A stretch of DNA of 64,000 bases from NCBI GenBank assembly GCA_902633585.1, contig CACPGZ010000002.1:1-64000 (forward strand), given 5' to 3'. This document shows, piece by piece, positions 27,947-39,049 of this stretch; the first letter of the stretch is position 1, and every line of letters begins with the position of its first letter. Source of the stretch: an uncultured Pelagibacteraceae bacterium (GTDB lineage: Bacteria > Pseudomonadota > Alphaproteobacteria > Pelagibacterales > Pelagibacteraceae). Made by a program: the position numbers and the translations under genes. The notes below the pieces were generated by a model that saw only the letters and a program-made list of their open reading frames with translations, had not been told where the DNA came from and ran no database searches.

Positions 27947-30141
27947 TTTTTTTTTATTTTTTCAAGAGTTCTTGTGATAAATCTTGGTGTAAGAGTTTTC
28001 ACAGGGTTTACAGTTGTTTTTAATTTATTTGGGGGACCTTTTATTTTAAAACTCACACCAAAAACACCCTCTCCAACTTTTTTTCCTACTAAAATATCTC
28101 CAAGAAGAGGAATTGAGGATATAGTTCTATTAATTGTTGTTGCTGGAACCATAGTTCCTCTAAGACTAACCAAATCATCACTTTCAATATATCCTTCCAT
28201 CAATAAAGAAATAGCAGGACCGATGGCATATAGCTCCTCTATTCTCATAAGATCTTTCTTATTGGAAAATTTCATTTCAAAATCTGTAAATCTTATTCCC
28301 TCGCCAGTTAATAAGTCAGCAATACCTTGAAGAGATGCTAATGTTAACAATTTTGCTAAAGCTGGTACTTCTTGTACTTTAAAATTATCTATTATTAATT
28401 TTGAATTAGAAACATTGTTTTGTTTAACAGAATGAAAATCTAAACTTCCTTCCTCAAAACCTTTTATAAATTTGTACCTGTTAACAAAAGGTTTAGCTAA
28501 ATCAGAATAAAGAGTTGTAATTTTCTCATTTGAAGTAGATCTAATAGTTAAATTAATCCTCTGATTATCGGAAAAAGCTCCAGCTAAATTAGAATCAATT
28601 ACTTCACTATTGTTGAATATTAAATATCCACCTAAATCTTTTATTAGATGATCTTTATCAAGAAATGCTTCTTCTATCTTTATATTAAGTTTAAAATTTT
28701 TAGAAAAAATTTTTTTTCTCTCTGGATTTTTATCATCTTTCAATAAATCATCCATAATTTTAGTGGCATTAAAACTATTAGATTTTAAAAAATAGTCTTT
28801 ATCTCTTTTTTTAATTGATAAATCATTTTTTAATAAGTCATTATCAAAATAACTTAAATCTACATCACTAAAAGATTTAATTATATATTTCTTCGATAAT
28901 GATAAGTTTTGAATTTCAAATTTATTATTTTTTTCTTTTATTGAGATATTCTTAAGATTAATCTCATTTGATAAAAGATTTTTAACTCCAAGAATAATTA
29001 TTTTTAATTTATCATCTTGATTTTTTTTATAATTCAAAAAATTCAGACGGAATGGGTTTTTCTTGATTTCTAATGAAGTATCAAATTTTAAGTTTTTTTT
29101 TGATTTAGAAAAATTATACTTAATATTGTCTTTTTCTTTTTGGATAAGAATATTTCCATTACCAATAATACTTAGGAGATCTTTTTTATATTCAATTTGT
29201 ATTTGGTGGTCTGATAACTCAATTATCTCATTTAATTCCGGGAAAAACTCTTTTAAATTTTTTGAACTTACGACTTTAGAATTTTTTAAATTCATTAAAG
29301 AATTAATCTTTAAATCATCTATCTTGTATTTATTGTTTATTCTAAATGAAAAAGTATTTGATAAATCGAACTCGGCTGATTTAATCTTTAGACTAGAAAA
29401 ATCGATATTCAATAATTGATTAATCTTTTTATTATCTAAAACTAAGTTTTTACTGTTATTTTTGCCTAAAACTAAAAATTTGTTTTCTTGTTTTTTGATA
29501 TTTAATTCTGGAAAATTCAAATTATTATTACCATACGATAAATTTATATCTTTAAATTCAAATTTATTATTTTGAAGATTAAAAATAAGATTTATTTTCG
29601 ATAAATTTATCTTTTTGAAAGGTTTAACCTCACCATCTTTTACAAACCCCTTTATAATAAAGTCATCTTTAATATTACCCTTTTGATCAAATTTAAAATT
29701 TATGTCTGCTATCAAATATCCCTTTTTCACAAATTTTTCTAATATGTAAATTTGAGGGCTATCCTTGATGGATCTTATAAATGAAATTAAATTTTTAATT
29801 TCAATTGTCCTAGTAGTTATATCTAATTCGGATAGTGAAAATTTTTTATTTATGAATTTTTTAATGTCAATATTAGACCTGATACTCTCTAGTTTGATTA
29901 ATTTATTTCTATTCTTTAAATTTGTCCCAACAGTTTTTAACACTAATTTAAATTTAAAAGGATCCAAAATAATACTTATTTTATCTAAATCTAGCTCTAA
30001 TTGATTATCAATTTTTTTTACTTCTTTAGATATTTGACTGTTAAAAGCATCTGTTTTTACACCAATGGTGCTCAGATAAGTAATGAAACCAAAGATTAGT
30101 AATAACGTGAATATTAAAATTCTAAAAATTATTTTTTTCAT
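27943..30141 (-). CDS. Large AsmA/YhdP-like (DUF3971-type) envelope protein
   Basis: N-terminal TM, long beta-rich body, C-terminal AIGPAISLLMEGYIESDDLVSLRGTMVPATTINRTISSIPLLGDILVG. Confidence 0.75.
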   Translation of the reverse strand: MKKIIFRILIFTLLLIFGFITYLSTIGVKTDAFNSQISKEVKKIDNQLELDLDKISIILDPFKFKLVLKTVGTNLKNRNKLIKLESIRSNIDIKKFINKKFSLSELDITTRTIEIKNLISFIRSIKDSPQIYILEKFVKKGYLIADINFKFDQKGNIKDDFIIKGFVKDGEVKPFKKINLSKINLIFNLQNNKFEFKDINLSYGNNNLNFPELNIKKQENKFLVLGKNNSKNLVLDNKKINQLLNIDFSSLKIKSAEFDLSNTFSFRINNKYKIDDLKINSLMNLKNSKVVSSKNLKEFFPELNEIIELSDHQIQIEYKKDLLSIIGNGNILIQKEKDNIKYNFSKSKKNLKFDTSLEIKKNPFRLNFLNYKKNQDDKLKIIILGVKNLLSNEINLKNISIKEKNNKFEIQNLSLSKKYIIKSFSDVDLSYFDNDLLKNDLSIKKRDKDYFLKSNSFNATKIMDDLLKDDKNPERKKIFSKNFKLNIKIEEAFLDKDHLIKDLGGYLIFNNSEVIDSNLAGAFSDNQRINLTIRSTSNEKITTLYSDLAKPFVNRYKFIKGFEEGSLDFHSVKQNNVSNSKLIIDNFKVQEVPALAKLLTLASLQGIADLLTGEGIRFTDFEMKFSNKKDLMRIEELYAIGPAISLLMEGYIESDDLVSLRGTMVPATTINRTISSIPLLGDILVGKKVGEGVFGVSFKIKGPPNKLKTTVNPVKTLTPRFITRTLEKIKKN

Positions 30142-31233
30142 TTAATTTGGTACAAAGATTTCTCTAAAAAAGCATCAATGTCGCCATCTAAAACTTTATC
30201 TGGGCTTGTGCTTTCAAAGTTTGTCCTGTTATCTTTTACTAATCTGTAAGGTTGAAGCACATATGATCTAATTTGATGACCCCACCCTATGTCAGCTTTT
30301 GAAGCTTCATTATTTTGATTTTGTTCATCTTTTTTTTTGATTTCAAAATCATAAAGTCTTGCTCTTAACATATTCATACACGTTTCTTTATTTTTATGTT
30401 GAGACCTCTCATTTTGACATTGAACAACTATTTTTGATGGGATATGGGTTATCCTAACAGCGCTGTCAGTTGTGTTAACATGTTGTCCACCAGCACCGCT
30501 TGAGCGATAAGTATCAATTCTCAAATCTTTGTCTAATATTTCAATGTTCAAATTTTCATTAACGACTGGATAAACCCAAACACTTGCAAAACTAGTGTGT
30601 CTTCTAGCTCCTGAGTCAAAAGGAGATATTCTTACAAGACGGTGAATTCCAGACTCCTTTTTAAGCCATCCAAACACATAATCCCCCTGAATTTTTATGG
30701 TGGAGGATTTTATTCCTGCCTCATCGCCTTTATGTTCACTTATTAAATTACATTTATAATTCTTGTCATCCGACCATTTCATATACATTCTTCTTAACAT
30801 ATTGGCCCAATCTTGACTTTCTGTGCCACCAGCACCGGCATGAATTTCCACATAGCAATCAAATGAATCTGCCTCGTCTGATAGAAAACACCTTATTTCA
30901 TTTTTCTTAACTTTTGCTCTCAATTCTTTAATACTTTCCATAACTTCTTTTTTTACATTAAGATTATTCTCGTCTGTAGCTAAAGAGTAAAGGTCATCTA
31001 AATCCTTAAGTTGATTAGCTGATTCGTTATATGAATTGATTAAATCCTCAAAAAGTTTTTTTTCCTTAATTGTTTTTTGGGATTCTGCTTTATCTTGCCA
31101 AAAATTGGCACCAAGCATTTTTTTATCTATATGTTCCAGTTTTGAGTAAATCTTTTTTGTTTCAAAGATACTCCTTTATTCTTTGATTAATCTTTTCGAT
31201 TTCTTTTTTAAGGTCTAAATATTTGTCGTCCAT
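30138..31233 (-). CDS. prfB: Peptide chain release factor 2, expressed via programmed +1 frameshift at in-frame TGA (31162-31164)
   Basis: Main ORF 30138-31118+ contains SSGAGGQHVN; upstream start at 31233 gives MDDKYLDLKKEIEKINQRIKEYL-TGA, slippery AAGGAGTATCTTTGA; +1 frame continues ETKKIYSKLEHIDKKMLGANFW. Confidence 0.95.
31162..31176 (-). promoter_or_regulatory. prfB programmed +1 frameshift signal
   Basis: - strand AAGGAG-TAT-CTT-TGA, internal SD three nt before the CTT slippery codon and TGA. Confidence 0.93.
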
Positions 31234-33572
31234 TAATAAAACTTTAATATATTATTTGTATCTAATCTATTATCATCAGAATACAATATTTTTCCATTTA
31301 AAACATTTTTACTTTTGTAAGCTTCAATAATTGTATTTTTTGAGTTAAATTTAGCCTTTTCTCCAGTCAGCGGATCAACAACCATTAATGTCATTTTTTG
31401 AGGGACTTTAAATGGCCTTGCATCAGATTTTTTAACTGATCTTTCAATAAACTCTCTAAAAATTGGTAATGCAGCTTTAGATCCAGTTTCAAATTTACCT
31501 AATGGTTTTGGATTATCCATTCCAACATAAACCCCAATCACTAAATTTGATGTAAAGCCTATAAACCATGCATCAGTATTTTCATTGGTGGTTCCAGTTT
31601 TTCCAGCCAAGTTTAATTGTAAATCTCTTAACTTTTTACCAGTTCCTCTTTTTACTACTCCCTCTAAAATTGTTGTTACTTGATATGCTGTTTGCTCAGA
31701 CATTACTTGCTCATAATTATCCTCTATTTGAGGATAATCTTTACCTGTGTATGAAATCTTATCACAATTCATACACTTTCTATTTTCATTATTAATTATT
31801 GTATTTCCTTCACTGTCTTGAATTCTATCTATTATAATAGGACTAATTAGTTTTCCACCGTTTACAAATGATGAGTACGCTGAAGTTAAATTAAGAAGAG
31901 TTGTTTCAGCTGATCCTAGAGAAATTGAAAGTAATTCTTCAGGGTCATCATATATTTTTAATTCTTTAGAAAATCTCGCTACTTTATCTACGCCCAAGTT
32001 TTGAGCAATTCGTACAGTCATTAAGTTCCGTGATTTTTCAAGCCCAATTCTAAGTGTAGAAGGTCCATAAAACTTTTTACCATAATTTTCTGGCTTCCAT
32101 TTTTTTAAATCAACCCCTTGATCTAAGACTAGAGGTGCGTCAAGCACTAAAGATGATGGAGTGTATTTATTTTCTAATGCCAAAGCATAAACGAATGGTT
32201 TAAATGCTGAACCAGGTTGTCTTAGTGCTTGCGTAGCTCTATTAAATTCACTTGATTTAAAACTAAATCCTCCACTTAAAGCTAAAACCCGCCCTGTATA
32301 TGGGTCCATTACAACAATGCCACCATTAATTTTTGGAAGTTGTTTTAGACTATAAAAGTTATCTTTAACTTTCTTAACATATATTAGATCACCAACTTTG
32401 AGTAAATCTTCAAACTCTTTTTTAGTCCATGAGATTTCGTTATATTTTATTAAACCACTTAATTTATCTGTAGTTTCAATTTTGGTTTGAAATTGACCAA
32501 TTTCTTTAACGATTGCTATTTCCCAATTAATAGAATTCTCTAATTTATATTTTTTATCTATATTTTTATGCCAATTATCATCATATTTTATATTTATAAT
32601 TGATCCACGCCATCCTTTTCTTTGATCATAAGCGATTAGACCATTTCTTAAAGACTCAGTTGCAATTTTTTGTAGGTTTAAATTTATTGGTGTGTTTATA
32701 TTATAACCTTGTTTATAAACTTTTTCATAAGTTAGTTTATCTATTATATTTTTTCTAACATCTTCGATATAGTACTGTGCATCCTCTAAATAAATTTTTT
32801 TCTTTTTTTTTAATTTAATATTTTGATTTTTGTACTCACTATATTTCTCAAGATTTAAAAATCCATTTTGATTTAAATTTTTCAAAACTAAATCTCTTCT
32901 AAATTTTGCTAAATCAATATTATTATAAGGATTATATCTACTCGGAGCTTTTGGTAAAGCTGCTAACAATGCAGCTTCTGCATAATTTAGTTCTTTAATT
33001 GATTTATCAAAATATTCTAAACTTGCAGCAGCAACACCATAAGCTCCACTACCCAAATATATTTGATTGAGATATAATTCTAATATTCTCTCTTTATTTA
33101 AAGCTCTTTCGATTCTAAACGCTAAAATTGCCTCTTTAATTTTTCGATTGATACTAACTTCATTAGTCAATAAAAAATTTTTTGCGACCTGCTGGGTGAT
33201 TGTAGAAGCTCCCTCAAGTCTTTTTGAGGTCATTATATTTGTTATATTATTAAACGTTGCTCTAAGAACACCTTTTGCATCAACACCAGGATGAGTAAAA
33301 AAGTTTTTATCTTCAGCAGATAAAAAAGCGTTAATAACATTTGACGGAATAACGCTATATGGAACAAAAATCCTTTTTTCCTTAGAAAAATCAGCAACTA
33401 ATTCTCCATCTCCTGAGTACATTTTACTAGATACTGGTGGCTTATAATTTTTTAGAAATTTATAATCTGGGATATTGTTAGAAAAAGTCCATAAAATGCC
33501 GAAAATAACAATCACTGTTAACAAGGAAATGCTTAATAATATAACTAAAATATTTTTGAACAACTTTGTCAT
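31233..33572 (-). CDS. mrcA: Penicillin-binding protein 1A
   Basis: SAEDKNFFTHPGVDAKGVLRA, EGASTITQQVAKNFLLT, RQPGSAFKPFVYALALE, AGKTGTTNENTDAWFIGFT. Confidence 0.93.
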   Translation of the reverse strand: MTKLFKNILVILLSISLLTVIVIFGILWTFSNNIPDYKFLKNYKPPVSSKMYSGDGELVADFSKEKRIFVPYSVIPSNVINAFLSAEDKNFFTHPGVDAKGVLRATFNNITNIMTSKRLEGASTITQQVAKNFLLTNEVSINRKIKEAILAFRIERALNKERILELYLNQIYLGSGAYGVAAASLEYFDKSIKELNYAEAALLAALPKAPSRYNPYNNIDLAKFRRDLVLKNLNQNGFLNLEKYSEYKNQNIKLKKKKKIYLEDAQYYIEDVRKNIIDKLTYEKVYKQGYNINTPINLNLQKIATESLRNGLIAYDQRKGWRGSIINIKYDDNWHKNIDKKYKLENSINWEIAIVKEIGQFQTKIETTDKLSGLIKYNEISWTKKEFEDLLKVGDLIYVKKVKDNFYSLKQLPKINGGIVVMDPYTGRVLALSGGFSFKSSEFNRATQALRQPGSAFKPFVYALALENKYTPSSLVLDAPLVLDQGVDLKKWKPENYGKKFYGPSTLRIGLEKSRNLMTVRIAQNLGVDKVARFSKELKIYDDPEELLSISLGSAETTLLNLTSAYSSFVNGGKLISPIIIDRIQDSEGNTIINNENRKCMNCDKISYTGKDYPQIEDNYEQVMSEQTAYQVTTILEGVVKRGTGKKLRDLQLNLAGKTGTTNENTDAWFIGFTSNLVIGVYVGMDNPKPLGKFETGSKAALPIFREFIERSVKKSDARPFKVPQKMTLMVVDPLTGEKAKFNSKNTIIEAYKSKNVLNGKILYSDDNRLDTNNILKFY

Positions 33573-33673
33573 TTTGATTTAATTATATATAGGAATTTGT
33601 TAAAGATAAGGCATTATTATTAAACAAAATTTTAAAAAAATTAGTACTAAATGAAACACTTAAACTTAAAATT

Positions 33674-35446
33674 ATGGAAAAAAATTTATATATTGATGCT
33701 TCGCATCCTAATGAAACCAGAGTTGTTCTTAAATCAAAAGATAATATTGAAGACTACGAGTATGAGGGTTCAAAAAATAGCCTCATAAAAAACAATATTT
33801 ATTTAGGAAAAGTCAGTAGAATTGAACCATCTTTACAAGCAGCATTTGTTGATTTTGGAAGAGAACGCCATGGTTTTTTATCTTTCAATGATATCCAATC
33901 GGATTATTATCAGATTCCAAAAAGTGATCTTGAAAAAATTAAACAAGAGGATGAGAAATTAAGAGAAGAATTATCAAAAAAGGTTGAGGAAAAAGAGGAG
34001 GAAAATCTAGCTGAAGGCAAATTAGAAATTGATGATCCTATAGAAATAGAAAAGAAAGAAAACGAGGGAAAAGAAAAAGATTTTGATGATAAAGAGAAAA
34101 GAGTCGAAAGTAAAAATAAATTTAAGAGATATAAAATTCAAGAGGTAATTAAACCAAATCAGGTCATTCTTGTTCAAGTTATTAAAGATGAAAGAGGTCA
34201 AAAAGGTGCAGCACTTAGTACCTTCATTTCTATTGCGGGTAAATATATTGTTTTAATGCCAAACACACCTAAAGGCGGTGGTATATCAAGAAAAATTTTC
34301 AATCCAGCAGACAGAAAAAAAATAAGATCAATTTTAAATGGAATTGAAATACCCCAAGAGATGGGGTTGATTGTGAGAACTGCAGGAAGTAATAAAACTA
34401 AAAATGAGATTAATCATGACTTAGAGACTCTGATAAAATCTTGGAACCAAATCAAAGATAATGCAATTAACGCTATTGCGCCCTCACTTATTCATCAGGA
34501 AAGTGAGATAATAAATAGGACTCTTAGAGACATGTACGATGAGAACACTAAAAGTATCGTAATAGAGGGAAACGAGGGTTATAAAAAGGCACAAAACTTT
34601 ATGAAGATGCTAATGCCTTCACAAGTAAAAAAAATTAAAAAGTATAGAGGAAAAACACCACTTTTCTTTGAGGAAGGTATAGAACAAAAATTAAATCAAA
34701 TATTTGACACTGAAGTAAAATTAAGTTCTGGTGGTTATTTAGTGATAAACCCAACTGAAGCTTTGGTTTCAATTGACATTAATTCTGGAAGTTCAATTAA
34801 ACAAAAAAACGTTGAAAGTACTGCTCTAGATACAAATCTAGAGGCAGCAGAAGAGATAGCCAGGCAGATTAAAATTAGAGATCTGTCAGGACTAATTATC
34901 ATCGACTTTATAGATATGTTGAGTTATGGAAATAGAAAAATGGTTGAAAGGAGACTTAAAGAAAAATGTAGATCTGATAGAGCAAGAATTCAAATTGGAA
35001 GAATTAGTAATTTTGGATTACTTGAAATGTCAAGACAAAGACTTAGAGAAAGTGCTGTTAAATGGAAAGTTGCTTTGACAGACGAGTCGTTTGGTCAAAA
35101 AATATTGAAACTAGTCGAATTGAAAGCTGTTCTTAATAAAGCTAAATTTGTAGAACTGAGAGTATGTGAGAAAATTTCAGCATTTTTAAAAGAGAACTTT
35201 ATCGAAGATTTAACTTATTTTGAAAAAAAAAATAAAATGAAAATAGATATAATCTCTGACAACAATTTAATTATTCCGGAATATATTATTGATATAAAAA
35301 ATAAGTCAAAAAAAACTATTGAACTAATAGAATATTTCGAAAAGCTTAAAAAGCTAGAAGATTTAACCAAAGATAAAAAAATAATTGATATAAAAAAGAG
35401 AAAAAAAACTTATAGGAAAAGAAAGTTTTATAAAAAAACTAAATAA
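33674..35446 (+). CDS. rne: Ribonuclease E/G family
   Basis: [72 protein letters not shown]. Confidence 0.92.
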   Translation: MEKNLYIDASHPNETRVVLKSKDNIEDYEYEGSKNSLIKNNIYLGKVSRIEPSLQAAFVDFGRERHGFLSFNDIQSDYYQIPKSDLEKIKQEDEKLREELSKKVEEKEEENLAEGKLEIDDPIEIEKKENEGKEKDFDDKEKRVESKNKFKRYKIQEVIKPNQVILVQVIKDERGQKGAALSTFISIAGKYIVLMPNTPKGGGISRKIFNPADRKKIRSILNGIEIPQEMGLIVRTAGSNKTKNEINHDLETLIKSWNQIKDNAINAIAPSLIHQESEIINRTLRDMYDENTKSIVIEGNEGYKKAQNFMKMLMPSQVKKIKKYRGKTPLFFEEGIEQKLNQIFDTEVKLSSGGYLVINPTEALVSIDINSGSSIKQKNVESTALDTNLEAAEEIARQIKIRDLSGLIIIDFIDMLSYGNRKMVERRLKEKCRSDRARIQIGRISNFGLLEMSRQRLRESAVKWKVALTDESFGQKILKLVELKAVLNKAKFVELRVCEKISAFLKENFIEDLTYFEKKNKMKIDIISDNNLIIPEYIIDIKNKSKKTIELIEYFEKLKKLEDLTKDKKIIDIKKRKKTYRKRKFYKKTK

Positions 35447-36212
35447 TTCCTTTTTTTGGGGATGAAGCACTTCCCATTACTTTTTTTTCAATTCTTCCAG
35501 ATAAAAAAGACTGTCTTCCTGCAACAACAGCATTTTTAAATGCTTTTGCCATTTCAAATGGTTTTTTTGCTTTTGCGATTGCTGTATTAACCAGGACACC
35601 ATCACAACCTAATTCCATTGCAATCGTTGCATCTGATGCTTGTCCTAAACCAGCATCAATTATCAAAGGTAATTTTGTTTGATCTCTAATGATTTGAATA
35701 TTAATTTTATTCAAAATACCTAAACCAGATCCAATTGGTGCAGCCAGTGGCATAATGGCTGCTGCTCCAACATTTTCTAATCTTTTGGCCATTAGTGGGT
35801 CATCGTTACAGTAAACCATAACCTTAAAACCCTCTTTTGTTAAAATTTCTGTCGATTTGAGAGTTTCTATCATTTCTGGAAAAAGATTTTTTTTGTCACC
35901 CAAAACCTCAAGCTTTACCAATTTCCATCCTCCTATTTCTCTTGCTAGTCTGAGAGTTCTTAATGCTTCCTCTGAATTAAAGCAACCAGCCGTATTTGGT
36001 AAATAGGTTATTTTTTTTGGATCTATATAATCCATCAACAAAGGTTTCTTTTTATCAGTGATATTTACCCTTCTTACCGCAACTGTTACAATATCAGCTT
36101 CGGATATATTTATTGCCTTAGCACATTCAGTCATACTTTTATATTTACCTGTGCCAACAATTAATCTCGAGTTGAATTGTTTCTTTGAAATTGTAAGTTT
36201 GTCTCTTTTCAA
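35439..36212 (-). CDS. thiG: Thiazole synthase
   Basis: [65 protein letters not shown]. Confidence 0.95.
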   Translation of the reverse strand: MKRDKLTISKKQFNSRLIVGTGKYKSMTECAKAINISEADIVTVAVRRVNITDKKKPLLMDYIDPKKITYLPNTAGCFNSEEALRTLRLAREIGGWKLVKLEVLGDKKNLFPEMIETLKSTEILTKEGFKVMVYCNDDPLMAKRLENVGAAAIMPLAAPIGSGLGILNKINIQIIRDQTKLPLIIDAGLGQASDATIAMELGCDGVLVNTAIAKAKKPFEMAKAFKNAVVAGRQSFLSGRIEKKVMGSASSPKKGII

Positions 36213-36214
36213 AT

Positions 36215-36427
36215 CTAACCACCTCCAATAAAGTGAACAATTTCAATTTCGTCATTCACTTTTAGATTTATCTTATTTATATTTTTTTTATCCACTATTT
36301 CTTTATTTAATTCAATAGCGACTTTTTTTAATGGCACTTCTAAATTTTTGATTAAATCAGATAATTTAGTTTTATCATAAATTTTATTTATTTTACCGTT
36401 GATTTTTATTTTTATTTTTTTTTTCAT
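36215..36427 (-). CDS. thiS: Sulfur carrier protein ThiS
   Basis: 70 aa, C-terminal [12 protein letters not shown], upstream of thiG. Confidence 0.92.
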   Translation of the reverse strand: MKKKIKIKINGKINKIYDKTKLSDLIKNLEVPLKKVAIELNKEIVDKKNINKINLKVNDEIEIVHFIGGG

Positions 36428-36443
36428 CGTATATAAATGTTAA

Positions 36444-36890
36444 ATGAGTAATAAGATAATTATAATTAATGGTCCAAATATTAATCTATTAGGTGAAAGA
36501 GAACAATCACAATATGGATCTACTACATTTGAGGAATTAAAAGAAATTTGTTTAAACAAGTCTAAAGAATTAGGTTTAATTGCTGATTTTTCTCAATCTA
36601 ATATTGAGGGTGATATAGTAAGTTTAATACAAAACTCTAGGAAAAATTTTGATGGAATGATTATCAATGCTGCAGCTTTTACTCATACTTCCGTAGCAAT
36701 TAGAGATGCATTAAGTATCTTTAAAAAACCAATTATAGAGTTACATATTTCAAATATTTATAAACGTGAAGAATTTAGACATAAATCTTTGATAAGTGAT
36801 GTTGTTACAGGGGGTATTTTTGGTCTAGGTATTGATGGTTATATTTTAGCCATAATTTCAATGCAAAAGCTCTTACAAAATGAAAATTAA
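36444..36890 (+). CDS. aroQ: Type II 3-dehydroquinate dehydratase
   Basis: IIINGPNINLLGEREQSQYG, IINAAAFTHTSVAIRDAL, ELHISNIYKREEFRHKS. Confidence 0.95.
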   Translation: MSNKIIIINGPNINLLGEREQSQYGSTTFEELKEICLNKSKELGLIADFSQSNIEGDIVSLIQNSRKNFDGMIINAAAFTHTSVAIRDALSIFKKPIIELHISNIYKREEFRHKSLISDVVTGGIFGLGIDGYILAIISMQKLLQNEN

Positions 36891-37311
36891 TAAAAAAATC
36901 ATCAAAGAACTAAGCGACTATTTAGAAGAATTTAATCTTACTGAACTAGAATATACTGAAAAAGATACAAAGATTAAAGTTTCTAAAAATAACATTTCAG
37001 TAAATAACCAAAATGTTCCAAGTCCAAAAAACGATATAAATAATTCAAATATTAATTTATCAGAAAAAATTATAACAGGATTAGAAGTTAAATCACCAAT
37101 CATAGGTACAGCATATCATGCACCTGAACCTGGTGGAAAAAAATTTGTTGAGGTTGGAAAAAAAATTAAAAAAGGTGATACTGTTATGATTGTAGAAGCA
37201 ATGAAAACTATGAACCATGTACCATCCACATCAGATGGAGTTGTAAAAGAGATTTGTGTTGAAGATGGCCAACCTGTTGAATTTGGACAAAATCTAATAA
37301 TTCTTGATTAA
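36880..37311 (+). CDS. accB: Biotin carboxyl carrier protein of acetyl-CoA carboxylase
   Basis: C-terminal VMIVEAMKTMNHVPS biotinylation motif. Confidence 0.93.
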   Translation: MKINKKIIKELSDYLEEFNLTELEYTEKDTKIKVSKNNISVNNQNVPSPKNDINNSNINLSEKIITGLEVKSPIIGTAYHAPEPGGKKFVEVGKKIKKGDTVMIVEAMKTMNHVPSTSDGVVKEICVEDGQPVEFGQNLIILD

Positions 37312-38648
37312 TGTTTAAAAAAATTTTGATAGCTAATCGTGGAGAAATTGCGGTTAGAATTATAAGAGCCTGTAAAGAGTGGGGAATTTCAACTGTTGCT
37401 GTTCACTCAGATGTAGATAAAGAGAGCATGCATGTAAGAATGGCTGATGAAAGTGTTTGTATAGGTTCTCACCAACCAATAAATAGTTATTTAAATATTC
37501 CAGCTCTATTATCTGCAATTGAAATTACCAATTCAGAGGCTGTACATCCTGGTTATGGTTTTCTTTCAGAAAATGCTAATTTTGTGAGAGCTCTTGAAGA
37601 TAATAATATTAAATTCATAGGTGCATCCTCAAAATTAATAGAAATGATGGGTGACAAAATACAAGCAAAAAAAATTGCTAAAGAAAATGGTTTGCCAGTT
37701 ATTGAAGGATCTGATGGTGGAGTTAAAGATGTAAAAGAAGCTAAAGAATTATCTAAAAAAATTGGTTTTCCAGTTTTAATTAAAGCTTCTGGTGGCGGTG
37801 GTGGAAAAGGTATGAAAATCGTTCATAAAGAAGAGGATTTTGAATCCATGTTTTCAACAGCAAAATCTGAAGCTCAAAAATATTTTGGTAATGATGAAGT
37901 TTACATAGAAAAATTTTTTCAAAATCCTAGACATATTGAGGTCCAAATTTTAGCTGGAAAAAATAGAACTGTTCATCTTCATGAGAGAGATTGCTCTGTT
38001 CAAAGAAGACACCAAAAATTAATTGAGGAAACTCCTAGCCCTGTTTTAAGTGATGAGTTAAGAAAAGACCTTTTCGAAAAAACTGTAAATATGGTTTCAA
38101 AAATTAGGTATATGGGAGCTGGAACTGTTGAATTCATTTATGAGGATGGAAAATTTTATTTTCTTGAAATGAATACAAGAGTTCAGGTTGAACACCCAGT
38201 CACTGAAATGGTAACGGGCATAGATATTATTAAGGAACAAATTTGGATAGCATTTTCTGGGGAAACCGCTTTAAACCAAAGCGATATAAATCCAAGAGGG
38301 CATGCTATAGAATGTAGAATAAATGCTGAGGACGCCAGTAAAAATTTCCAACCTTCTCCAGGATTAATTGGCATGTGTCACCAGCCATCAGGTTTCAGGA
38401 CTAGAGTTGATGGTGCAATATATCAAGGTTATAAAGTGACACCTTATTACGATAGCATGATTTGTAAATTAATTTGTCATGGCAGGAATAGATCAGAAGC
38501 AATTCAAAGAATGAATAGATCTTTAGATGAGTTTGTAATAGAGGGGATTACAACAACAATTCCATTACATAAAAAATTGCTTAATCATAAAAAATTTATC
38601 GACTCTGATTTCAATGTCAGTTGGTTGGATAAAGATAAAATACTTTAA
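37311..38648 (+). CDS. accC: Biotin carboxylase
   Basis: FKKILIANRGEIAVRIIRACKEWGI, KASGGGGGKGMK, EMNTRVQVEHPVTE. Confidence 0.96.
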   Translation: MFKKILIANRGEIAVRIIRACKEWGISTVAVHSDVDKESMHVRMADESVCIGSHQPINSYLNIPALLSAIEITNSEAVHPGYGFLSENANFVRALEDNNIKFIGASSKLIEMMGDKIQAKKIAKENGLPVIEGSDGGVKDVKEAKELSKKIGFPVLIKASGGGGGKGMKIVHKEEDFESMFSTAKSEAQKYFGNDEVYIEKFFQNPRHIEVQILAGKNRTVHLHERDCSVQRRHQKLIEETPSPVLSDELRKDLFEKTVNMVSKIRYMGAGTVEFIYEDGKFYFLEMNTRVQVEHPVTEMVTGIDIIKEQIWIAFSGETALNQSDINPRGHAIECRINAEDASKNFQPSPGLIGMCHQPSGFRTRVDGAIYQGYKVTPYYDSMICKLICHGRNRSEAIQRMNRSLDEFVIEGITTTIPLHKKLLNHKKFIDSDFNVSWLDKDKIL

Positions 38649-39049
38649 TAACAGCCTACAAGCCAGATATCATAAACCGAGTGATCAAAAGGTGCTATAG
38701 AGGGGCTTGATGAAAACATCCATCCATTAAAAACAAAAACATTATTTCTATCTTTTTTTGTTAAATCTCTTACTTGAATATATGCTTTAACCTCAGGGTT
38801 ATCATCAAATTTAGAGTCCGTGCATTTAATACTTTTTATTGCTAAATCTTTATAAATAAATTCCTCATTATTGACTAATCTAATCAACTCATTTTTGGAA
38901 CTAATCTTATTCAATATCTTTATATCAGTGTTACTTCCATCAAGATTAATTTCAGCACTGCTCTTTAAAATCATAATAATAGTAAATAAATATATAAATA
39001 AAAATAAATTTAAATTATTTCCAGCTTTTATATTTTTTTTCAGTTGCAT
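38645..39049 (-). CDS. DUF2155 domain protein
   Basis: VFVFNGWMFSSSPSIAPFDHSVYDIWLVGC. Confidence 0.8.
   Translation of the reverse strand: MQLKKNIKAGNNLNLFLFIYLFTIIMILKSSAEINLDGSNTDIKILNKISSKNELIRLVNNEEFIYKDLAIKSIKCTDSKFDDNPEVKAYIQVRDLTKKDRNNVFVFNGWMFSSSPSIAPFDHSVYDIWLVGCY

Noticed and set aside
30138-31118. prfB as a truncated or pseudogene
   Set aside because: The missing N-terminus is explained by the programmed frameshift at 31162.
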